This document shows positions 57,978 to 64,000 of a stretch of DNA of 64,000 bases, one piece after another. Source of the DNA: Mycolicibacterium sarraceniae (lineage in GTDB: Bacteria; Actinomycetota; Actinomycetes; Mycobacteriales; Mycobacteriaceae). A program made the translations under genes and the position numbers. The notes below the pieces were generated by a model. That model saw only the letters and a list, made by a program, of their open reading frames with translations. It was not told where the DNA came from and ran no database searches. Position 1 is the stretch's first letter. Each line of letters opens with the position of its first letter. The DNA lies in contig NZ_AP022595.1 in the NCBI RefSeq assembly GCF_010731875.1, positions 4,092,001 to 4,156,000 on the forward strand, given 5' to 3'.

Positions 57978-58455
57978 GCCCACCACCGCTAACACCGTCC
58001 CAGAGCTCGCGCCCGAAAGCAGTTCCAAGGCAACACAACCCAGAGCCCACCCCACATCACGCTCAAGGGTCACCGGCAGCACCGTGCCGGAGTCACATTC
58101 GCGTGTCCGCGCCAACGCGACACGGCTAAGGAGTGGCGACCGGCTCCCATGGCTTGCTGAGATCACCATCCGGCGTCGCGCACAGCCCGCTAGACCACGA
58201 AAATTCAGCGGCCGAGCAACCTCATGTGTCGACACGACCCGAAACGGCTTGCCCACCGGAATTGAACCGTTGACCGCGGTTGGCATCCGCAGTGGCGACT
58301 CACCGAGTCCGCCAGCGGGGGACGTTGACAGAAGAGCGCTTGCGTGACGCTGTGTCGGGCTGGCGGCACGCGCTATCGATTGATGGTGCCGATTCTCAGC
58401 TTCTTCTCATGTACGTTTAGTCACATCTCAGTGCGTGACCTGACGGGGAGTGAAC
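57978..58455. other. Intergenic stretch without recognisable gene
   Basis: These 478 bases lie between the FkbM gene and the GjpA-like gene. I see no tRNA, repeat or family motif. The region is somewhat less GC-rich near its end, where GTACGTTTAGTCACATC (about 58411-58427) could hold the promoter of the next gene. GGGGAG at 58445-58450 serves as its ribosome site. Confidence 0.4.
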
Positions 58456-59382
58456 ATGGACGGTGGCTTGCGGTCGAAGGTAGTGACCGGGGTTGCGTTG
58501 CTGGGAGCCGGCACGATCGCGCTGGCCCCCGTTCATCCTGTCGGCTCGGCCGCTTCCCCGCTGTCGCGAATTGGAGTTCCGACCGACGTTTCGACGGCAA
58601 ACATCACGCTTGCTGCCCGGCACGATCCCCCGGAGCGCATCGCCTCTTGGGTCGATTCCTTCACAAATGCGGCGATTGACGCTGGCCTCCTTGGCCAGGT
58701 CCACCTCGTTGATCCGCCACCCGTCGGACGGCAGGCGCTGACCATCTGGACTCGCAACCGGGGCAGCAACGAGACGACGGTCAAACGCGCTGGCGAGGGG
58801 ACGGGCGCCAACCTGACCACCACCTTGCCGCACTCGCCCAACACGGCCTCTGCGCGCGTCGGCACCGGAAGCCCGTCGGGGGCGGGCAATGCGCTCGACA
58901 ACGCTGCGGACGAGACACACTTCGCGATCGCGCTGCCGCTCTATCCGTCACTCGGCGCGCCCGGTCAGATCGCCACGAACCTGTCGGCGGCGCTCAAGTC
59001 CCTTGCCGAGGTGAACGACTCGATCAATACGCTGCCCGGTGTCGTTGCCTGCGGGGAGGGACTGACTCACACAATCGGTGAGTACGCGCTCACGATCATG
59101 GCCCTTAGCGGAGGGGTTCCGATTGCGATCGCTCTGCCGACCACTTCGGCGTCGACTGCCGCACTGGCGCTCACCAAAACGGCGGATTCCGGGACCATAT
59201 CGGTGCCGACGGCGGCCAACAACACCGGCCATTTGCCACGATTGTCAAAGGATTCGACCGGTTCGACTGATGCGGCGAATGCCAGGCCTGGCGCGACGGC
59301 TGGCCGCGCCGCCGTGGCACCGACCCGATCCCATTCGCGTGCCGGCCAAGCCGGCCGTGTGAGCCGGAACACCGGAAAGTAG
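58456..59382 (+). CDS. Secreted protein with GjpA-like N-terminus
   Basis: The 308-residue protein starts MDGGLRSKVVTGVALLGAGT followed by IALAPVHPV, close to the N-terminal export segment of the mycobacterial outer membrane porin GjpA family. WVDSFTNAAIDAGLLGQV and IALPLYPSLGAPGQIATNLS also echo that family. Residues about 90-165 (TIWTRNRGSNETTVKRAGEG) do not, and the C-terminus is short and basic (RAGQAGRVSRNTGK), so it is a diverged or rearranged member. Porin activity is not supported by sequence alone. Confidence 0.5.
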   Translation: MDGGLRSKVVTGVALLGAGTIALAPVHPVGSAASPLSRIGVPTDVSTANITLAARHDPPERIASWVDSFTNAAIDAGLLGQVHLVDPPPVGRQALTIWTRNRGSNETTVKRAGEGTGANLTTTLPHSPNTASARVGTGSPSGAGNALDNAADETHFAIALPLYPSLGAPGQIATNLSAALKSLAEVNDSINTLPGVVACGEGLTHTIGEYALTIMALSGGVPIAIALPTTSASTAALALTKTADSGTISVPTAANNTGHLPRLSKDSTGSTDAANARPGATAGRAAVAPTRSHSRAGQAGRVSRNTGK

Positions 59383-59467
59383 AAGTTCGGTAATTAGTCG
59401 GGGTCGAGTCGGCATGCGATCGACCGCCTTCGCCGCTGCAACGTCGCCAAAGGCGAATCGGGACGAA

Positions 59468-60649
59468 CTACGGCATCTCGGTGACAGGTATTGGCGGGCT
59501 CACAGAGTGAGAAACATCCTGGGGCGCGCGAGGAGAATAGTTGTGCAGCGGCAACACCAGAACGAGTTCGTAACCCCCGCTGGCCATCTGGCGCGTGGCG
59601 ATGGATCCGCCCAGCAGTTCAGCACGCTCGCGAAGGCCTCGTAAACCGTTCTGGTCGCTGGGCATTGGGTCTGGTGAATGCCGCGGCGGTGAATTGACCA
59701 GCGAAAGACGCACCCCGCTCTGGCTTATCTGCAAGCTCAACCATGCCCGCGCTCCCGGTGCGTGTCGGTGGATGTTGGTCAGGCCCTCCTGGATAGTGCG
59801 GTAGACAGCGCGCTGCACCGTCGCCGACACCTCCTCAGCGGTCGTGCAGGACGTGTGCACTGTCGTGTCGATTCCGGACTCTGCGACCAATGCCGAGATG
59901 TCCTCGATCCCCGGCTGCGGGGTCAGATCCGGCAATCGGCTGCCCGAGGATCGCAAGAGCGCAACCATTTGACGAAGCTCGTCCAGCGTCCGGGCACTCA
60001 GTGTCCGAATCGTGCGAGCGATCTCAACCACCGCGTCGTCGCAAGCGGTTACCTGTAAAGCACCGGCCTGCACCGCGATAAGGCTCACCTGATGAGACAC
60101 AACGTCATGCATCTCGCGCGCCAGCTCGGTCCGCGTACGCGCCAACTCTTTGTCCAGAAGCAATTGCTGTTGGGATCCGCGCATGTGCTGAACTTCAATA
60201 AGCTTCGCGGCCAATTCGGTACGAGCACGCATGAGAAGGCCCATCAACACGGGTGCACCAGCAAACAACGTTGCATAGACCAGATCGAGGAGCGAAACCG
60301 AAAGCGGGTTGCCCTTCTGCCAAAGAATCCTCGCCGCGTCGACGAACACGATCAGGGTGCAAGCAGCCAGTGGGTAGCGGGCAGGCCGACGTTCGGCAAC
60401 GGTATAGAGGGCAATCAACGAGGCGATGGAGGCCAAAGTCACCGCGAGCAACGGTACGGTCGCAAAGAACACCCAGTAGGGCGCGCGCCGGCGAAACGGC
60501 AATGCACACAGAGCAATTACGGCCGCCGCGACTGCCAGGGGTCGGCTTCTGCTGAACCCGATCGCCTCAGTAGCCTCGAGCGCCGCCATCGCGATGAGCA
60601 GCGCGTCGATAACGACGCTGCGAGAGCACGCGAATCGGCCAATACTCAC
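59468..60649 (-). CDS. Sensor histidine kinase, NarL-type (HisKA_3)
   Basis: The 393-residue protein has about five N-terminal membrane helices (to residue 140), a short coiled coil, dimerisation/phosphoacceptor motif REMHDVVSHQVSLIAVQAGA with His181, and a HATPase domain (VYRTIQEGLTNIHRHAPGAR as N box, SDQNGLRGLRERAELLGGSI as G box). It lacks a large extracellular sensor, so it probably senses the membrane. Its start overlaps the response regulator stop (ATGA). Confidence 0.92.
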   Translation of the reverse strand: MSIGRFACSRSVVIDALLIAMAALEATEAIGFSRSRPLAVAAAVIALCALPFRRRAPYWVFFATVPLLAVTLASIASLIALYTVAERRPARYPLAACTLIVFVDAARILWQKGNPLSVSLLDLVYATLFAGAPVLMGLLMRARTELAAKLIEVQHMRGSQQQLLLDKELARTRTELAREMHDVVSHQVSLIAVQAGALQVTACDDAVVEIARTIRTLSARTLDELRQMVALLRSSGSRLPDLTPQPGIEDISALVAESGIDTTVHTSCTTAEEVSATVQRAVYRTIQEGLTNIHRHAPGARAWLSLQISQSGVRLSLVNSPPRHSPDPMPSDQNGLRGLRERAELLGGSIATRQMASGGYELVLVLPLHNYSPRAPQDVSHSVSPPIPVTEMP

Positions 60650-61299
60650 GACCCCGGATCCTCGAGAACGCCCGCGCGCTGAGCGATGATTGCCGCTTCG
60701 ACGCGCGATTTGACCGCGAGCTTTGAAAGAATAGAACTAACCTGGTCTTTGACTGTGCTTACGCTCGAGTACACGGTGGTCGCGATTTCACCGTTGGATA
60801 GCCCCTTCGCCAACAACCGCAAGACAGCCGTCTCTCGCTGAGTCAACGTCTTGACCGCAGCCACCGACGCTGAGTCGACGTGATCGTCGAGGTAACCAGA
60901 AATCACCTTCGGGCTGATGGCGCCCGACAACACCAAACCTCCCGCGGCCAGCGTACGCACCATGTCTGGTAGCGAACTTGGATCGGTGTCCTTGAGCAGG
61001 AACCCGGCCGCCCCGGATCGGAAAGAGGCGGCGACGTGCTCGTCGGCATCGAAGGTCGTCAGCATCGCAACGGCTGGCGGCGACGGGAGCTGTTGTACCG
61101 CAGCAAGGACGGCTAACCCGTCCTTGCCCGGCATCCGGATGTCCAGGAGGACTACGTCAGGCTCATGCTCAGTGATCACTTCGACAGCGTGGATGCCGTC
61201 AGTGGTTGCCACCACGTCGATGCCCTCCGCGTTGGAAAGGATCAGCTCGAAACCTGAGCGAATCAGCGCCTCGTCGTCCACGATCACCACTCTTGGCAC
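60646..61299 (-). CDS. Response regulator, NarL/FixJ family
   Basis: The 217-residue protein starts at GTG 61299 (MPRVVIVDDEALIRSGFELI) five bases after AAGGAGG. The receiver has Asp53 in VVLLDIRMPGKDGLAVLAAV, Thr in VAMLTTFDADE and Lys in GFLLKDTDP. The C-terminal LuxR helix-turn-helix is TQRETAVLRLLAKGLSNGEI then STVKDQVSSILSKLAVKSR. It pairs with the kinase it overlaps. The target genes are not evident. Confidence 0.93.
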   Translation of the reverse strand: MPRVVIVDDEALIRSGFELILSNAEGIDVVATTDGIHAVEVITEHEPDVVLLDIRMPGKDGLAVLAAVQQLPSPPAVAMLTTFDADEHVAASFRSGAAGFLLKDTDPSSLPDMVRTLAAGGLVLSGAISPKVISGYLDDHVDSASVAAVKTLTQRETAVLRLLAKGLSNGEIATTVYSSVSTVKDQVSSILSKLAVKSRVEAAIIAQRAGVLEDPGS

Positions 61300-61502
61300 T
61301 GAGCTCCTCCTTACCTGCAAGGGCGGTAGAGGCCCTACCTCAACCGCGTTCCGTTGGGTCGGTCGGTATCGCATCCATCGGAAGCCGACGGTGACAGCGG
61401 AAAACCGAAACCAAGCCAACGGACGACTGCGGCTATGAGAATAGTCGCTCGGACCCAGGATCTGGACAGGCCCGGCCGCGATCACCCCGACGCCAACGGC
61501 GC

Positions 61503-61634
61503 ATGCCCACTGCCTCACGGACCGGGACCGTCGAGTGGATGTGCATGGTGCGCGCCGGCGACGGGCTGCACACCATCGGCTGGAACGACTTCGAATCCCT
61601 TGTCCCGCTCGGCGAATTGCAACCCATCGGCTAA
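61503..61634 (+). other. Short open frame of unknown nature (43 codons) in a 331-base gap
   Basis: ATG 61503 to TAA 61634 encodes MPTASRTGTVEWMCMVRAGD then GLHTIGWNDFESLVPLGELQ and PIG. The composition looks protein-like and may be the C-terminal end of a lost gene, but I recognise no family. The rest of 61300-61631 shows nothing identifiable. Confidence 0.25.
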
Positions 61635-61729
61635 CTGCCGCCGATGATCACCAGATGATCAGGCAGTGTGTCGAGTTCGAGGATGCCGACATTGATCAGG
61701 TAATCGATATCGGCCAGGCCCGGCAGGTA
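61631..61729 (-). pseudogene. Fragment of an FAD/NAD disulfide oxidoreductase (Lpd/MerA-like)
   Basis: The translation YLPGLADIDYLINVGILELD then TLPDHLVIIGGS matches the link between the FAD and NAD domains of mercuric-reductase/dihydrolipoamide-dehydrogenase-like proteins, ending just at the start of the NAD-binding glycine motif. A stop follows at once. About 32 residues of a roughly 460-residue enzyme remain, and they are joined in frame to the end of the DUF4126 remnant. Confidence 0.7.
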
Positions 61730-62100
61730 GACCACCAGGAAGCCACCACCCACCGCGATCACGTCCTCAGCCAGCGCCACCGGCAGGTCACGGCCGCCGT
61801 TGGCGGCCACCAGCCGCGAGCGTGCTCCGTAGCCGCACCGGTCAGAAGGCGAGCGGAGAGCTGAGGTGTGCTTTTGCGGCTCGGGGTTTTCGGCAGCTGG
61901 TCGGTGACAAACTCCACGAACAACAGCACGGTCAGCACCGTCACGGCGATCGGGTGGGCCACCCACTCCGACCATTTGTTGGTGACATCGATCCAGCCGA
62001 ACTACGCTCCCCAGGCGACCACCGCGGGGGCAGTCAGGGCGCGCAGACCGGCGATCGCACCGATCAGCAGAGCCAGTGACAGAACAAGAACGTGCGTCAT
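61730..62100 (-). pseudogene. DUF4126 membrane protein remnant (Rv2120c homologue)
   Basis: ATG 62100 starts MTHVLVLSLALLIGAIAGLR then ALTAPAVVAWGA, the DUF4126 opening, and meets TAG (near 62006). Past the stop the same frame reads FGWIDVTNKWSEWVAHPIAV and FVTDQLPKTPSRKSTPQLSA to RLLTGA. After a deletion and frame change it resumes GYGARSRLVAANGGRDLPVA then LAEDVIAVGGGFLVV, the normal C-terminal part. Thus one nonsense codon and one deletion/frameshift inactivate it. The position beside hisG matches Rv2120c. Confidence 0.8.
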
Positions 62101-62169
62101 AGCGGTCCTGCTTGCCGGCGGCAGCCGGAGGGACGCTAACACGCAGTCGCGTCGCAGATCGGGCCAACT

Positions 62170-63024
62170 TCAGAAGCGGCAGAACCTGATATCGGAGGCC
62201 AGAATCGCCTTGGCGCCAATGGCCGCGAGGTCGTCCATGATCGCGTTGACCGCACGGCGCGGCACCAGTGCGCGCACCGCAACCCAGTCCGGATCGGCCA
62301 GCGGCGCGATGGTCGGCGACTCAAGCCCCGGCGTGATCATGGTGGCGCGATCGAGTACCGAACGCGGGCAGTCATAGTCGAGCATCAGGTACTGCTGGCC
62401 GAACACCACGCCCTGCACGCGGGCCGCCAGTTGGTCGCGCGCAGCCCGGTTGGGATCGTCGCCGTTACCGGCTCGCTCGATCAGCACCGCTTCCGAGTCG
62501 CAAAGTGACTCACCGAAAGCCACCAGATCATGCAGCCTCAGAGTCCGTCCCGACCCCACCACGTCGGCGATGGCGTCGGCGACACCGAGCTGGATCGAGA
62601 TTTCGACAGCACCGTCGAGCCGGATGACGGTCGCCTCGATTCCCCTGCTGGCCAAGTCTTTTCGGACCAGGTTCGGGTAGGCGGTGGCGATCCGCTTGCC
62701 GGCCAGATCCGCGATGGTCCAATCCCGGCCGGCCGGTGCGGCGTAGCGGAACGTCGAGGATCCGAAGCCAAGGGCCAGCCGTTCGTCGACCGGGGCGTCG
62801 GCTTCGGCGGCCAGGTCCCGGCCGGTGATGCCGAAGTCGAGCTGACCGGAGCCGACGTAGATCGCGATGTCCTTGGGCCGCAGGAAGAAGAACTCGACAC
62901 CGTTGACCGGGTCGATGACCGTGAGGTCCTTGGGGTCGGTGCGCCGACGGTAGCCGGCCTCCGACAGGATCTCGGCAGCCGATTCAGACAGTGCCCCCTT
63001 GTTGGGGACGGCAACGCGCAACAT
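62170..63024 (-). CDS. hisG: ATP phosphoribosyltransferase
   Basis: The 284-residue long-form HisG starts [20 protein letters not shown] at ATG 63024. [60 protein letters not shown] with VGSGRTL, and the C-terminal regulatory ACT-like domain are present, ending [13 protein letters not shown]. It catalyses the first step of histidine synthesis and is feedback-inhibited by histidine. GTG 63033 is an alternative start right after the hisE stop. Confidence 0.97.
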   Translation of the reverse strand: MLRVAVPNKGALSESAAEILSEAGYRRRTDPKDLTVIDPVNGVEFFFLRPKDIAIYVGSGQLDFGITGRDLAAEADAPVDERLALGFGSSTFRYAAPAGRDWTIADLAGKRIATAYPNLVRKDLASRGIEATVIRLDGAVEISIQLGVADAIADVVGSGRTLRLHDLVAFGESLCDSEAVLIERAGNGDDPNRAARDQLAARVQGVVFGQQYLMLDYDCPRSVLDRATMITPGLESPTIAPLADPDWVAVRALVPRRAVNAIMDDLAAIGAKAILASDIRFCRF

Positions 63025-63033
63025 GGCAGTCAC

Positions 63034-63315
63034 CTAGAGCTTCCGGTAGATGTCGTCGAGGGTCAGGCCGCGAGCGACCATCAGCACCTGCGTCCAATAC
63101 AGCAGCTGGCTGATCTCCCCCGCCAGTGCCTCGTTGGGTTCGTGCTCGGCGGCCAGCCACACTTCGCCGGCCTCTTCGAGGATCTTTTTGCCGAGGGTGT
63201 GGACGCCGGCATCCAGGGCGGCGACGGTGGCGCTGCCTGCGGGGCGGGTGCGGGCACGCTCCCCCAGTTCAGCGAACAACTCCTCGAAGGTCTTCACGGC
63301 CTGCGATTGTTCCAT
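63034..63315 (-). CDS. hisE: Phosphoribosyl-ATP pyrophosphatase
   Basis: The 93-residue protein starts [40 protein letters not shown] and [20 protein letters not shown] are the MazG-like helices with metal-binding glutamates and aspartate-equivalent residues. It hydrolyses PR-ATP to PR-AMP, the second histidine step. hisG follows after nine bases. Confidence 0.96.
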   Translation of the reverse strand: MEQSQAVKTFEELFAELGERARTRPAGSATVAALDAGVHTLGKKILEEAGEVWLAAEHEPNEALAGEISQLLYWTQVLMVARGLTLDDIYRKL

Positions 63316-63369
63316 GCGGGCCGACGCTCCGTCACGGCGGTTTCCGGTCGGGGACTACTCTGGCGTCTC

Positions 63370-63957
63370 ATGCGACGATCCCGGGCGACCACGGCAGTCG
63401 GTCTCGCCGTCCTCGCGCTCACCGCCTGCTCGAACCCGATCGTCACCACGAACGACACCAGCCAGCAAACATCTCCACCAGAATCTGCGACGAGTTCGGC
63501 GCGGCCCAGCAATGACAAACTGGTCAATGCATTCGACTACTACACCAGGATCAATGACGTCCACGCTGGCTACTTCTTCACCAGCCCGAGCGGCAGCTGG
63601 CGGTGTGTGATCGTGCCCCGCACCTGGACCGGCTGCCAGTCGAAAACCGGCACGGGGCGCATCGGCGTGGCCGGTGCGCCGCAGACCGTGACCGACAGTG
63701 TCGGGCAGAACGTCGTCCCCAACTCGATCGTGGTGCGCACCCAAGACGACCCCCAGTTCGCCGCGGTGCCGGCCGAGCAGTTCACACCACCGTCCGGGAC
63801 GACGAAGACCTTGCCGTTCAACAAGATCCTCGCGGCCGGGGGATTCCGCTGCAACATTCAGCAGGAAGCCGGCATCTCGTGCGTGAGCGAGCAGACCGGT
63901 AAGGGCTTCACGTTCTCCAGTACCGGGGTGAGCTGGCAATACACCGACGTCCCGTAG
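63370..63957 (+). CDS. Lipoprotein of unknown function
   Basis: The 195-residue protein from ATG 63370 starts MRRSRATTAVGLAVLALTAC, a short signal peptide with lipobox LTAC. A Thr/Ser/Pro linker to about residue 50 leads to a globular part with four cysteines (SWRCVIVPRTWTGCQSKTG, GGFRCNIQQEAGISCVSEQT), probably two disulfides, ending FTFSSTGVSWQYTDVP. The upstream extension of this frame is antisense to hisG and hisE and is not coding. I do not recognise the family. Confidence 0.78.
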   Translation: MRRSRATTAVGLAVLALTACSNPIVTTNDTSQQTSPPESATSSARPSNDKLVNAFDYYTRINDVHAGYFFTSPSGSWRCVIVPRTWTGCQSKTGTGRIGVAGAPQTVTDSVGQNVVPNSIVVRTQDDPQFAAVPAEQFTPPSGTTKTLPFNKILAAGGFRCNIQQEAGISCVSEQTGKGFTFSSTGVSWQYTDVP

Positions 63958-64000
63958 TCAGTCCGTGGACTTGTCCTCGCGCAACAGCTCGGCGTGCATG
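63958..64000 (-). CDS. C-terminal end of a gene entering from the right edge
   Basis: Read leftward, the last 13 codons before TGA 63958 are MHAELLREDKSTD. The stop abuts the lipoprotein stop, so the genes converge. Too little is present to identify it; in related mycobacteria a HAD-type phosphatase often lies here, which is only a guess from context. Confidence 0.4.
   Translation of the reverse strand, partial: MHAELLREDKSTD

Noticed and set aside
62530..63369. Long plus-strand extension upstream of the lipoprotein at 63370
   Set aside because: It lies antisense to hisG and hisE, and a signal peptide with lipobox starts cleanly at 63370.

Overview
The window is chromosomal DNA from a mycobacterium. 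The coding density is high and GC-rich, and the gene order follows the M. tuberculosis interval from lipT (Rv2045c) to hisE (Rv2122c) closely. It carries actinobacterial hallmarks: a Pup-proteasome locus, rbpA, ppm1/lnt, 13E12-type HNH genes and an Mtb12-family antigen. ppm1 and lnt are separate genes, unlike the fused M. tuberculosis gene, and no pks12 lies next to rbpA. Both points suggest an environmental Mycolicibacterium-type species rather than the tuberculosis complex. These assignments rest on recalled family sequences; no database search was possible.

Layout. 1-2677: gluconate permease and kinase, divergent from a GntR-type repressor. 2680-8045: a DUF4333 lipoprotein, a kinase-like/lipocalin-like fusion, LipT and LppI. 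8048-10832: an ArsR repressor with a perfect operator over its start, a gutted metal transporter, a 13E12 HNH gene under an SOS box, and two gene fragments. 10891-16863: rbpA behind an ECF-type promoter, ppm1/lnt, an amidohydrolase, fxsA and two PPOX proteins. 16873-31497: cobalamin synthesis (cobN, cobG-cobH-cobIJ, cobK-cobM-cobL), interrupted by a decayed MoxR cluster, a tauD fragment and a second SOS-boxed HNH gene. 31494-38799: pepE, a 5'-3' exonuclease, a DUF4333 membrane protein, helY, tatC and tatA. 38866-53443: the Pup-proteasome region (pafC, pafB, pafA, prcA, prcB, pup, dop, mpa), with a putative type VII substrate/DUF1023 pair between pafA and prcA. 53591-56604: an Mtb12-like antigen, lppK, a DUF503 remnant, trmI and a RecB-like nuclease. 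56949-61299: an accessory block with an FkbM methyltransferase, a GjpA-like surface protein and a two-component system. 61631-64000: a DUF4126 pseudogene, hisG, hisE and a lipoprotein.

How the genes work together. Pup is deamidated by Dop, ligated to targets by PafA, and threaded by Mpa into the PrcAB core. The same locus holds PafB/PafC, transcription activators of the DNA damage response, while the two 13E12 genes have perfect LexA boxes, so two separate DNA-damage regulons are represented. The cob genes cover much of the aerobic corrin-ring pathway, and cobN has a probable cobalamin riboswitch in its leader.

The most striking global feature is erosion. At least ten pseudogenes or gene stubs lie between intact conserved genes: CDF transporter, ssuD, a winged-helix regulator, tauD, MoxR/DUF58, DUF4129, a neighbouring membrane protein, VOC, a putative lipoprotein, an Rv2113 paralogue, DUF503, DUF4126 and a flavoprotein disulfide reductase. 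Several have large internal deletions, which sequencing error cannot explain. I found no convincing new defence system, CRISPR array, tRNA or insertion sequence.
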